Positions 55,501-64,000 of a stretch of 64,000 bases of DNA are shown here, one piece after another. The stretch is taken from positions 1 through 64,000 of the forward strand of contig JADQBQ010000036.1 in assembly GCA_016278505.1 (NCBI GenBank). The letters run 5' to 3'. Under the pieces are notes generated by a model, which saw nothing but the letters and a program-made list of their open reading frames with translations, did not search any database and was not told the DNA's origin. Within the stretch, counting starts at the first letter, position 1. Every line of letters begins with the position of its first letter. Source of the DNA: Clostridiales bacterium. GTDB taxonomy: Bacteria; Bacillota; Desulfotomaculia; Desulfotomaculales; VENG01. The position numbers were made by a program, and so were the translations under genes.

Positions 55501-55705
55501 TCCTACCTTCACCCAATATTCTTTCCATCTGACTTATAATCGTTTCAGAATGACTTGAATCATGCAAGCTAAAATGTGGGAAATATACTGATACATTATC
55601 TAATCGATTAGTTATATCTCTTTTGATAAATTGCCATGTATTATAAATTTCTGTAGCCTTTAAACTATGCTTGCTTAATTCAAAGAATCGCTCTTCAAGT
55701 TTCAT
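52535..55705 (-). CDS. HD-domain plus HATPase_c (Hsp90-like) large protein, HD-CE type
   Basis: N-term HFSLHDSSHSETIISQMERIL...SYSHDLGMVL (HD); FLREIIQNAVDASLIQLW, IKLRDKGTGIS, GAFGLGLQSIFMVTNEF (GHKL ATPase boxes). Confidence 0.8.
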   Translation of the reverse strand: MKLEERFFELSKHSLKATEIYNTWQFIKRDITNRLDNVSVYFPHFSLHDSSHSETIISQMERILGEGRINDLSFSDIFSLLLVSYSHDLGMVLQYSEVEKYFRSEEYIKDLEKFSEDENSPLYRTSKRLLAVDNVNDRVQKDYINSLKTYEDVLKIVQFHFRSNHAFRSSEKLEEYLCVQLQFNRVIGIRTIRLIARICELHQMDYNHILELPHSTNGIAHDYCHPRFIAYMLCLGDLLDLDTDRFDEYYLETTTPLPVESEMHKSKHESILHYLVDTNGIKIIAECETKDVYRILQGWVEWIDDLLEFGALNWSRLAQDDFGNSPALLKREISFKNNKSWIQYNNLKFSISEGRAVELLQGANIYDSKFVFLREIIQNAVDASLIQLWNKFEQLDDVTSIFENNFPERLVEEFDISLKIIDVSGQVQIKLRDKGTGISVEDILSISKVGNKSRKHEALSQIPEWLKPAGAFGLGLQSIFMVTNEFDIITKTENEKAKKIRFESTTSGKGYIDIEDYDKLFDRGTCIIIKIDNEKVNYEDLYCSRYDYETESKSKLIQGHIYNLYNNRSESKPIGISRRMKISEYVNVDWEITLENSKKVIGERLYTTIFDENFLKVVNGKLDIKSNTLSYMCFDQDTLTICTMEFVDYYEENKTIKFDNLNHRYNASLFYKNEFIKEEIIEERIGLSHSSHYKNFDLSVNLLSGNAEKLLTINRRNVKKESEQLVIGIVEKSVIKTSMRLIDELITSKKSLGSLVFKVFELAIYYDHRVEDYYNAFYDTMVQYSFGNYLSVKEDANSTEYDTRINFDQLYKNEIIFVCKEIPTDGNGLGNKFVDLASENRVFWLKHKSIKSPNYARQKMCASHKILNGFLGHLNGKVYYCLKVEPFGAGTVKNQFEKDEYFILYDFIFALINDYRVMLGNNEFSEISVATGYNRYKKETILYELILPEEQRSILKNYLLRKCDKFDENAMMKEIIASSEYEKTTNYVAHMNGKSIEVVRKTYRLFLEKLLGLVKNQETMSPYVEEFLKEINPNPRRLYPPSSELEDMLYSNDYII

Positions 55706-56628
55706 TTTCCACCTCGTTCCTTTCAACTAATGTAAATTTTATTTTTGTTTATATCAAAATACCGAAAGATAAGATATAAAACCGCAGTCATTTATGATAA
55801 GGTTCTCCTTATCACATTCTGAATCACTTAAATTATGCACATCTCAAATTCGCCTAATAGACCTCCATGTGGCACGCTATGCCACACCATCAAATGAATG
55901 AAAAAGTTGCCATAATGAGATACTTTTACTACGGCATAAGGTCGGAATGTCTTGGTGCCTTTGAGCCCGATACTAATAGACTGACTAAGGCTTCCTGCTT
56001 GAACCACAAATCTGTTGCTACGAGCACGCAGGGTAGACATTAGTCTGCCCGAGTCTCACAAAATTTTCAGACAACCACTCACGTGTTTGGAGATCTTGTA
56101 ACCTCGACTTTTAAACACCGATGGTTGAATTTGTTTTTCATGTTATGCCAGTAAAATAATACAGCTCCCAATGCGATTTTAAAAACTCTTTCCGTCATAA
56201 ATCGTAAAAATCCTTCCTGTATTTCAAATCTCTCTCATATCAACAGCTTTAGACAATTTTAGATTCATTAATATAAATTTCTAAATTTCAATATGCATTA
56301 CAGTATTTTCTTCTAATTTCAAACACCAATCATCTTTTTGAATTAAAAAATGTTCTTTAGCAGCTGGGCTGATGCCAGGCTACTTCCCCACTGGTTAATC
56401 GACTTTCATCTGCAGCCAAAGATCGCGCCTGTTGGGTGCTTATAATGGCACACACCGGCCCGTGCATTTAGGGATTTAAAATCTCGGGTCCGAACCGGAT
56501 GTGACTAGGCCGAGTTATAAAGTGTTCTCTCTGTAATAGTCCTTTTGTCGGCCGTACATCAAGTCAAGCTATTAGGTAATAATTTGAGGTCCGGCTTGAA
56601 GTGCGGCCAGCTTTGGGGTCTTAGTTAA

Positions 56629-56770
56629 GGTCATCCTCACAGGTCTTCAATAAGGAACGGCCGAGAAGTGTGACCGGCAAAAACCGCGCCGCCCACACAT
56701 CCCGGCCTCATTGAAATAGCCGCCGGCTGCGCCCGCGGCTTTACCACGTATATTACTTTTTACTTACCCC
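56629..56770. repeat. Dispersed intergenic repeat, copy B
   Basis: See 52112-52255; a third partial copy lies at 57652-57705. Confidence 0.85.
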
Positions 56771-56996
56771 TTTCCCACCCCAGATTATTTTGTCTTCGCG
56801 CGGGTTCTTAACTCCCACAATTATTTTTTAAAAAGCAGGAACCACAAATCTTTAAGGATAAGACCCAATGAATCAAAAAGCAGATAACTAAGCTTTCAAA
56901 AGAATTTATCATAGAAAATTTTAAGCCGCGGACAAGGAGATGTCATTGACTTTGGATAAGATGGGAAGAAAAGAGAAAGGAAGAAAAGGTGATTAA

Positions 56997-57557
56997 ATGA
57001 ACAATAAAATAGCTGCTGCATTATTAATAATCGGCTGGATCACTATCATTATTGGAATTGCTGCCGGTTTTGCTGTTGGTGTTACAATGAAAATGCATTT
57101 ACCTGGCTATACTTATCTAACTGAACCTCACCCTATGCGCTGGGCTTATGGGGGGGCATTGATTCTCTCATCAGTTACTTCGGGAATCATCTTCTTGGCG
57201 TTTTCCGAAATAATCTGCTTACTATCTGACATAAAGGGAAATTTAACTGGTCCTGGTTCTAACGCTGCTCCTCCCGCGTATATGTCGCCACAGCTAGTTA
57301 AAGAAAATCCTAAACACGAAAAACCTTTTCATTTGCTAGAATCGGAATACTTCCAAATAGCAGGCTATTTTAGCCGTGAAGGAAAGACCGTAAAAAAAAT
57401 AATCCCTACGCCTTATGATGATTTTTACTTTGCTAAGTTAGACGGAAATTATGAAGTGATAGAAATCGGGGGAATTAAGCCTAGAATAATACCTGAAGAT
57501 TACGTTAAAGAGGATCTCAAAGAATGGAAACAAAAGAATATAAATGAGTTTGAGTGA
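56997..57557 (+). CDS. Membrane protein of unknown function
   Basis: Two TM helices at the N-terminus; GAAAGGAAG...GGTG upstream; coherent coding composition. Confidence 0.55.
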   Translation: MNNKIAAALLIIGWITIIIGIAAGFAVGVTMKMHLPGYTYLTEPHPMRWAYGGALILSSVTSGIIFLAFSEIICLLSDIKGNLTGPGSNAAPPAYMSPQLVKENPKHEKPFHLLESEYFQIAGYFSREGKTVKKIIPTPYDDFYFAKLDGNYEVIEIGGIKPRIIPEDYVKEDLKEWKQKNINEFE

Positions 57558-57651
57558 AATAAAACTCTCCGCAAAAAAGGCGGTTTCTTTTTACTTCTGG
57601 GTCTTTTTTTGGGGTAGGTAATACAAAAAAAAGAATTTTTTTCAAGCATGA

Positions 57652-57705
57652 AGGAATAGGAACGGCAGGGAAGTGTGCCCGGCAAAAACCGAGCCACCCT
57701 TTATC
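57652..57705. repeat. Dispersed intergenic repeat, partial copy C
   Basis: GGAACGGCAGGGAAGTGTGCCCGGCAAAAACCGAGCCACCC matches part of copies A and B. Confidence 0.65.
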
Positions 57706-57720
57706 CCCAAGAAGTATGAC

Positions 57721-57888
57721 CTACTTGAACAGTTTGCCAAATATCCTGCCCGTGGCCTTTCCCGCGGTCCTTCGGGCAACACGTTTACCTACGGTTCCTT
57801 TTCGAACGGCGTTTGCGTCTCCCAGTAGTTTAGCCAAGCCGTATAATATTCCCCGTGTTTGGCTGATTGGGTCTTTCTTTCTTGCCAT
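57721..57888 (-). CDS. Small basic protein
   Basis: MARKKDPISQTRGILYGLAKLLGDANAVRKGTVGKRVARRTAGKATGRIFGKLFK; GGAGGGAGGG upstream of the ATG. Confidence 0.6.
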   Translation of the reverse strand: MARKKDPISQTRGILYGLAKLLGDANAVRKGTVGKRVARRTAGKATGRIFGKLFK

Positions 57889-57889
57889 G

Positions 57890-58114
57890 TTAATCCCTCC
57901 CTCCTGGTTCTCCAAAGACATCATCTATTAAACCGTTTATCTTTTTGTTGCTTTTTTCAGTAGCCTGCCTGCCTATTTCTATGGTCAATTTTAAAACATC
58001 GCCCTCTTTGGTTTCCTCGGGCAAAAGGGCCCTGGGAATATTAAAGGTTGATTTGTTGTATTCCACCACAGCCCATTCCCCTTCAAAACGGTCAATCACC
58101 AGCATTCTTATCAC
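57890..58114 (-). CDS. DUF3006 family protein
   Basis: VIDRFEGEWAVVEYNKSTFNIPRALLPEETKEGDVLKLTIEI; overlaps the MBL gene by 4 nt. Confidence 0.8.
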   Translation of the reverse strand: MIRMLVIDRFEGEWAVVEYNKSTFNIPRALLPEETKEGDVLKLTIEIGRQATEKSNKKINGLIDDVFGEPGGRD

Positions 58115-59373
58115 CTCGGAAATCCGGAAACTTCTTTTCCGGCAGAATCATAAAGCATACCCGGGTCACCCTGGTTGTTCCAAATGTTTTTACCGGTCCA
58201 CACCAGGGAATTGGAGCCATCCTGCGCATTGGGGCCGCTCGTTATCTTCAAAGTCTCTCCGGAGGCTATAGCTGTCCCCGCCGGGAAATTAAATACCTGG
58301 TCACCTTTCTGGCTGACTAACTTCCAACCGGAAAGGTCTACCGGTTCGCTGCCGGTATTCTTTACAGTAACTATTTCGCTGCCCAAGTCTATATCTATTA
58401 TCTCCACGCTGCTGGATGCGGAAACATTAGCCGGCTCTTTTGCCTCGTCACCCGAAGTATCAGGGGCACGCTCTTGCACCGGTGAGCCTTTTTTGTTAAA
58501 TGTTATACTCTCTCCATTGCTGGTGGCCACAATAGTCCCCTGCTGGCCGGTGCGAAAAACTTGAACCCCTGCTGCTGCAAGTTTGGCCAGAGTTTCGGTG
58601 TGGGGATGACCGTAGTCATTGTCTTTGCCAACAGAAATAATGGCATAACCAGGGGATACCGCATTTAAAAATGCTTCTGTGGTGGAGCTGTGACTGCCGT
58701 GATGTCCTACTTTAAGCACATCTGCCCCCGGGTTTTGCCAGGAGGACAGCAGCATTTCTTCTTCTGATTCAGCCTCGGCATCACCTGTGAATAAAAAGCT
58801 GGTGCTGCCATAGGTTAGTTTTAGTACTGCGCTGTAGTTGTTAAGACCATCGTAGCCGGATTTGCCGGGTGCAAGGAAAACTGCATCCACACCGGATACG
58901 GCATCCAGTTCATCACCGGTTTTGGCCTCGGTAACTTTAAGGCCTTTATTTTTAATTGCCAGAAGTACGTCTTCGTAGGTTTTTGTGTTGTGAGACACCC
59001 TGGGCAGGTAAACTTTGCCGGTATCAAAAGTTTCTATTACTGCATCGAGCCCGCCTATGTGGTCTTCATGGGGATGGGTTCCAATCACGTGGTCCAGTTG
59101 GTTAACTCCCTGCCGGCGGAGGTAGTTTACTATCAGGTCTGCATCGGCGTTGTTGCCGGCATCGATCAATATATTTTGGCCGCCCGGCAGTTGGGCCAGG
59201 ATTGAGTCGGCCTGCCCTACGTCAATGAAGTGGACTACGAGGTTGTCTTTGCCGGTAGGTTTTTGGTTTTCATCTGTTGTTTGGTTGTCTGACGAACTGG
59301 AGCAACCTGCCATCAATACTGCAATGGTTAATGCTGCCAGAAAAATAATTGTTTGTTTTACTTGATGTTTCAT
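58111..59373 (-). CDS. ComEC/Rec2-like MBL-fold hydrolase lipoprotein with C-terminal lamin-tail (LTD) domain
   Basis: FIDVGQADSILAQLPGGQNILIDAG, THPHEDHIGGLDAVI, FTGDAEAESEEEML, KVGHHGSHSST; C-term LTD-like VEIIDIDLGSEIVTVKNTGSEPVDLSGWKL. Confidence 0.9.
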   Translation of the reverse strand: MKHQVKQTIIFLAALTIAVLMAGCSSSSDNQTTDENQKPTGKDNLVVHFIDVGQADSILAQLPGGQNILIDAGNNADADLIVNYLRRQGVNQLDHVIGTHPHEDHIGGLDAVIETFDTGKVYLPRVSHNTKTYEDVLLAIKNKGLKVTEAKTGDELDAVSGVDAVFLAPGKSGYDGLNNYSAVLKLTYGSTSFLFTGDAEAESEEEMLLSSWQNPGADVLKVGHHGSHSSTTEAFLNAVSPGYAIISVGKDNDYGHPHTETLAKLAAAGVQVFRTGQQGTIVATSNGESITFNKKGSPVQERAPDTSGDEAKEPANVSASSSVEIIDIDLGSEIVTVKNTGSEPVDLSGWKLVSQKGDQVFNFPAGTAIASGETLKITSGPNAQDGSNSLVWTGKNIWNNQGDPGMLYDSAGKEVSGFPR

Positions 59374-59450
59374 GTTATCCCTCTTTTTGTGTGAAGTAAG
59401 TCCCGCGTACAGCGGGTACGTTGATTTTAAATGTATCCCCGGACCAAAAA

Positions 59451-60092
59451 TTATTCTGCGAATTGACTTAGCTGGTCATAAAAAAGCGCACGGTATGTAC
59501 GGTCGAAGTACTGCACGGGCGGCCGGTAAAGGTAATTGAAAATTACCCGCAGTTCCACCGGACTTTGATAGTAGAGTATACCGCTAACCTGGGACTTGCG
59601 CGTGGCCTGCTGCACTTTTTTTATACCTGTTCCCGTTTCGGATGCCAGGTTTTCGTTAAGCTGCTCTAAAAAATGTCTGTTTCCGTATATCCGCAGGCGC
59701 AGCTGCCGGCGGGTGCGCCTGCGCTGCCGATTGTGTATTGTTATGATGTCCAATGATGAGTGGATTTCCAGGTAAGCCCGGATGAAACCCTTGTGCCCGC
59801 TGATATTCGGGTAATAGCGCTGCTCACTCATCCGAGGACTCCAGCCAAGACGCTGGATTTCGGTAATGTCCAGACCCGATATTTTTAGCCGGTACTGCAG
59901 TTTGTCACGGTGGGTTACGGTGTGAATGCTGCTCTTTAGCTTTAAGTCCTGCCGGACTATTTCTAAAAAATGCTTCCGGTTGTGACGAATAAAGAAATAT
60001 TGATTTGGACTCTGGGTTTTATCTACATACCGGCCTAGAGCCCAAATAATACCCAGGGTATAGTTATTCATCAACCGTTGTCCTCCAGCCAA
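59451..60092 (-). CDS. Putative LAGLIDADG-like endonuclease-fold protein
   Basis: YTLGIIWALGRYVDKTQSPNQYFFIRHNRKHFLEIV and a second similar region; weak pattern. Confidence 0.4.
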   Translation of the reverse strand: MAGGQRLMNNYTLGIIWALGRYVDKTQSPNQYFFIRHNRKHFLEIVRQDLKLKSSIHTVTHRDKLQYRLKISGLDITEIQRLGWSPRMSEQRYYPNISGHKGFIRAYLEIHSSLDIITIHNRQRRRTRRQLRLRIYGNRHFLEQLNENLASETGTGIKKVQQATRKSQVSGILYYQSPVELRVIFNYLYRPPVQYFDRTYRALFYDQLSQFAE

Positions 60093-60494
60093 TTACACTG
60101 ATCCAGGGTCCAGAGCTGTAGTATCTGCAGTTCTTTTCTTTTCCGGCGTAATCTTTTAATTTCCCTGGAATCTGCTGCCATTGTTTCCTGCAAGTTGAGA
60201 TTCTCGATCTGATGCCTGGTCCGGTATAAGGATTGTCGGGCTCAGAATGTCGTATGGACATGGGGGTCACCTCGTTGATAAATGATTATTGGACTGAAGT
60301 AATTAAGTAGCGCCAAGCCGACACCGCTGTCTTGGATTTAAATAATTTTAGGGTCGGACACACAGCCGATCATGCGTTTATCGTTTAATTGCCGAACTTA
60401 GGGTCATTCATGCCCTCTAGACTGCACACCACGGCCATGACCGTTAAAACTGGCTACAGCTGTAGCTGGAAGAAACTAAGGCAACACCTTTCAA

Positions 60495-60950
<456 letters not shown>

Positions 60951-61163
60951 CAAAAATCACAGTCCCCCAGGTCATAGTGCGCCGGACACGTAAAAATATA
61001 CTAGCTTTATCTCGCTTTTGCATACCCCCCGGATAACCAGGCACAATGAGATGAACACTTGAAGGTCAGCCAATAATGAAAACAGCTTTGGGTCCTGCTT
61101 TAGGACTCTACCTAGAATACAATCATGAAATACCTTCTTTTGATTCTTGCGTGTTAAAAGGAA

Positions 61164-61613
61164 TTAGATTTGACTCATAATTTTACTTTTCTTTTCAAAA
61201 AACTCCTGCTCAGTTATTAACCCCTTTTCTTTTAACTCTCCTAGTTTTTCCAAAGTATTTAATAGTTCTTCCTTACTTTCTTTATTTGCAGTGGATTCTT
61301 GAGTATAGTTATTCTTTTGATTGTCTTCAGTATTAAATTTGTTCATAACCCTATTAATAGCATCCAGCATTTTATCTTCACTGCCCCAAGCCTTACGGTT
61401 ATTAGATGGATCTAAAATTCGGCAATGGCCTGTCAACTTATTTTTTTGTAACCTCCACCCATTATGTTCAACTAAATTATTCCACCATACTTTTCCACCG
61501 GCTGTCCCCATTTCTATATTAGGCATATCACCACCTAATAGCTCACACAATTCGCCAATTAACTTGGGGTTAGCCACAATGAGTTGGAAACCTCTTAAAT
61601 TAGCCATATACAT
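61164..61613 (-). CDS. SHOCT-domain-containing protein
   Basis: C-term LEKLGELKEKGLITEQEFFEKKSKIMSQI is a typical SHOCT motif. Confidence 0.7.
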   Translation of the reverse strand: MYMANLRGFQLIVANPKLIGELCELLGGDMPNIEMGTAGGKVWWNNLVEHNGWRLQKNKLTGHCRILDPSNNRKAWGSEDKMLDAINRVMNKFNTEDNQKNNYTQESTANKESKEELLNTLEKLGELKEKGLITEQEFFEKKSKIMSQI

Positions 61614-61776
61614 ACTCCTTTTATTCTAATTGGTTTTCGCTACAAATAAATCTTTTTAACACACTTAACCTTCCCTGTTTTTGCCAACATTTCTCAATAA
61701 TATGCTCTTTGCCGACCCGGGCAGCTGCCCGGTGGGGTCGCCCTTCCGCGGATGCGGAAGGTTCCCAACCCTAAAC

Positions 61777-62166
61777 CTACTTATCTTTCTTCATATCCCG
61801 GGCATATTCCCTGGCGATTCTGGCAACTTCTCGCTCGGCGCTCACCTCGTTGGGGTCATCTTCATCTATGGGCAGGGGGCGGTACAATTCAACAACTTCC
61901 CCGCCTGTTCCGTGCAGTATCGCCTCGCGCTTGCGCAGGGTCTCGTCAAACCAGATGCGTCCCTCTTTGGTCAGGCCGTCCAGGTTGATGTCTACTGTTA
62001 TTCCTTTCAGGCCAATTAGTAAATGCTGTAGACGCTCTACCTTGCGGGCATCGTCTATGCGGTTGAGTTTCTCATAAAAGTACCTGGCCACGTTCAAAGC
62101 GTCCAGGATGGAGTCCTTTTCATCAAAGTCCAGCGCTATTTTCACGTTTTCATCCCCTGTCATCAT
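61777..62166 (-). CDS. Hypothetical phage/plasmid protein
   Basis: ORF in replication module. Confidence 0.45.
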   Translation of the reverse strand: MMTGDENVKIALDFDEKDSILDALNVARYFYEKLNRIDDARKVERLQHLLIGLKGITVDINLDGLTKEGRIWFDETLRKREAILHGTGGEVVELYRPLPIDEDDPNEVSAEREVARIAREYARDMKKDK

Positions 62167-62191
62167 ATTCCTTTTAGTTATTTCTTGATCC

Positions 62192-62557
62192 CTATATGGA
62201 TTTCCTTGCCAGGATCAGGCGGTTAATTATAATTTCCACCCGCTCTTTTTGCCCCCGCCTGACAAGAACGTCAGCCACCAGCTTTTCTACCTGCCGGTCA
62301 TCCCGCCAGGCGATTCCGTTCAGGCCGTCCTGGATGCTTTTTACGTAGTTGTCCAGGTCACCACCTGGCAAGGAGAGATACACCTGAACCTGTAGGCTGA
62401 CCGGGCCCAGGTAGGGCTCTTTAAAGACCGGGCGCGCCACCAAAGCCACCAGCTTCTCATAGTCCCGGCTTTCTCTGGGTGTGAAGACCTTACCGCTTTT
62501 GCCCAGCCGGGGGCGCTGCTTGGGTACCGGGCGGCCGGGGACTATAAAATTAACTAT
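62192..62557 (-). CDS. RusA-like Holliday junction resolvase (N-terminus extends beyond the ATG ORF)
   Basis: GGDLDNYVKSIQDGLNGIAWRDDRQVEKL; upstream in-frame VNFIVPGRPVPKQRPRLGKSGKVFTPRESRDYEKLV is conserved RusA N-terminus but lacks an ATG. Confidence 0.75.
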   Translation of the reverse strand: MVNFIVPGRPVPKQRPRLGKSGKVFTPRESRDYEKLVALVARPVFKEPYLGPVSLQVQVYLSLPGGDLDNYVKSIQDGLNGIAWRDDRQVEKLVADVLVRRGQKERVEIIINRLILARKSI

Positions 62558-62558
62558 G

Positions 62559-62930
62559 CTAGATCACCCCCGCGCTTTTCATTTTCCGGTACATGTATCT
62601 ACAGGCCTCGGGGCTGCGGGTGAGGTGAAGGCCGGCCTGCTTGTAGGGCATCTTTCTCCGGCCCATTAACACTGCCAGCCGGTAAAGCTCTTCCTCATTC
62701 CAGGAGTTGGCCCGCCTGTCTACCCTGCGGTTGAACATTTTTACCCGCTTCATAAGGGTGGGATCTACTTTCTCAGGCCGCGGGCTTTCCACGACGTGGA
62801 AATGCCGGGCCGGGTTAGTGTTACCGGCCGGCCCCTCCGGGTATTGGCCCATTGACTCCCGATCCCAGAATTCCCGCAGGTTAATTTCCAAAGCATCCCC
62901 TGTTTGTATATCCACTTTGATTATGTTCAT
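62559..62930 (-). CDS. Hypothetical phage-type protein
   Basis: ORF in replication module, tight spacing. Confidence 0.5.
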   Translation of the reverse strand: MNIIKVDIQTGDALEINLREFWDRESMGQYPEGPAGNTNPARHFHVVESPRPEKVDPTLMKRVKMFNRRVDRRANSWNEEELYRLAVLMGRRKMPYKQAGLHLTRSPEACRYMYRKMKSAGVI

Positions 62931-62954
62931 GGTATCTCCCCTTTCTTAGAACCA

Positions 62955-63782
62955 TCAGCGGCCAGCCAGCCGGTAGTCCTTAGCATTTACATAAATCTGC
63001 CGGTCCCTTGTAAGGGCGTACAGCCGGCTGGCCGAGGCATCGCCTATTTTCCCGGCTATTTGATCCATGGTGAGGTTGCTGCTAAAGAGCGTGGGCAGCC
63101 TTCTGGCATACCGCTGGTTGATAATGCGGTAATACTGCACCTGCACCCAGTCGGTTATTTTCTCTTTTCCCACATCGTCAAAGATCACTACCCGGGCCGT
63201 GCCCAACTTGTGTATTTTAGCGTTCAGTCCTTCTTCATCCCTGTAAAACTGGGCATCGTAAAGCTCACCGATCAGCTCCGGGGTGGTTACCATAATCACC
63301 GGCACCCGCCGGCCCAAAAGGGCATTGGCTATGCCCAGGAGTATATAGGTCTTACCGGCACCCACGGTGCCCATTAAGGCCAGGCCTTTGTTTTCTGCAT
63401 CACCGGCGGCTATGTCCGGAAACTCCTTTACGTACTGCACGGCCATGCGGTGCATCTGTGCTGTGGCTTTGCCGGGCACAAATTGGTCCAGTGTTACTGA
63501 GCGCTGCCCTTGTGTAAGGCCGGATGATTTAATTAACCGGCTGATTATCCTGCCTTCCCGGCAGCGGCAGGGGTAGGCAGTGTTTCCCCGGATGATAAAT
63601 TCCCGGTCCTGGCACTCTGGACACTGGTATTCATCCGAAGGTGGGGATGAGTCCCGCGTACTTAAGTTGCGGTGGATCTTGCACATAATTTGATCTATGC
63701 TGTCCTCTCCCTCTCTGCCCACCGGCCGCACCTCCTCTGGCTTTTTTTCGTTCTTTGAATTCTTGATCAGAGCACTCAACAC
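62955..63782 (-). CDS. DnaC/IstB-like replicative helicase loader
   Basis: YQCPECQDREFI...CRCREGR zinc region; GLALMGTVGAGKTYILLGIANAL, VVIFDDVGKEK, LFSSNLTMDQI. Confidence 0.85.
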   Translation of the reverse strand: MLSALIKNSKNEKKPEEVRPVGREGEDSIDQIMCKIHRNLSTRDSSPPSDEYQCPECQDREFIIRGNTAYPCRCREGRIISRLIKSSGLTQGQRSVTLDQFVPGKATAQMHRMAVQYVKEFPDIAAGDAENKGLALMGTVGAGKTYILLGIANALLGRRVPVIMVTTPELIGELYDAQFYRDEEGLNAKIHKLGTARVVIFDDVGKEKITDWVQVQYYRIINQRYARRLPTLFSSNLTMDQIAGKIGDASASRLYALTRDRQIYVNAKDYRLAGR

Positions 63783-64000
63783 CGGCCATATCCCGCACGC
63801 CCTGGGCCCACCAGTTTTTCAGGATGCCCTCAACGTAGGAAACTTTGGGCGAGCCCTGTAAGGCGGCACGCTTTATGGCATCGCAGATAACCTCGTCGGC
63901 CATGCCGCCGCGCAAATAGGTTAAGAGCCTGTCCACCTCGGTGGGAGAAATTGGCCTTGCGAATTCCTGCTGCAGGGTTAACGGTATAAAACTTTCTTTT
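63631..64000 (-). CDS. DnaD-like replication protein (runs off the window end)
   Basis: VDRLLTYLRGGMADEVICDAIKRAALQGSPKVSYVEGILKNWWAQGV is the DnaD C-terminal motif; frame open to the window edge. Confidence 0.65.
   Translation of the reverse strand, partial: KESFIPLTLQQEFARPISPTEVDRLLTYLRGGMADEVICDAIKRAALQGSPKVSYVEGILKNWWAQGVRDMAGVECSDQEFKERKKARGGAAGGQRGRGQHRSNYVQDPPQLKYAGLIPTFG

Noticed and set aside
55828-56400. Possible decayed transposase or intron remnant (70-aa ORF and flanking motif fragments)
   Set aside because: No catalytic motif or terminal inverted repeats could be established by eye

Overview
The window looks like a low-GC-Gram-positive (Firmicutes-type) genome segment; this taxonomy is inferred from gene style only. 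Roughly 1.0-45.3 kb is a large, mostly minus-strand defence/DNA-modification island built around 7-deazapurine chemistry. It has preQ0 synthesis genes (queC, queE, queD), a canonical DpdA-type DNA transglycosylase fused to an N-terminal DUF6884/YaaA-like domain, two further TGT-fold paralogs, and recognisable restriction-arm genes dpdG, dpdH, dpdJ and dpdK. These are interleaved with genes not in the Dpd set as I know it: two Ski2-like helicases (one with a SWIM finger), HerA-NurA, tandem dynamin-like GTPases, an Mrr-type nuclease, a UvrD helicase plus Cas4/RecB-like nuclease, a TPR-DUF2325-like protein, an HhH-GPD glycosylase with a MIG-like active-site tyrosine, a UDG-superfamily protein, an EVE-domain protein, and a DUF429-like gene broken at a G7 tract. 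A YhhQ/QPTR-type queuosine-precursor transporter and a relic of a DUF1998-type helicase lie at the right edge. From 45.7 to 61.6 kb is a mixed accessory region: amidase-SPOR, YvrJ, DUF2922, DUF1659, a LexA-DNA-binding-only regulator under two textbook SOS boxes, a large HD + HATPase protein, an MBL-LTD protein, an AAA+ pseudogene, and dispersed GC-rich intergenic repeats. From 61.7 to 64.0 kb is a phage/plasmid-type replication module (DnaD-like, DnaC-like, RusA-like). The main candidate for an undescribed system is the extended Dpd-like island. All family calls come from reading motifs; no database search was run.
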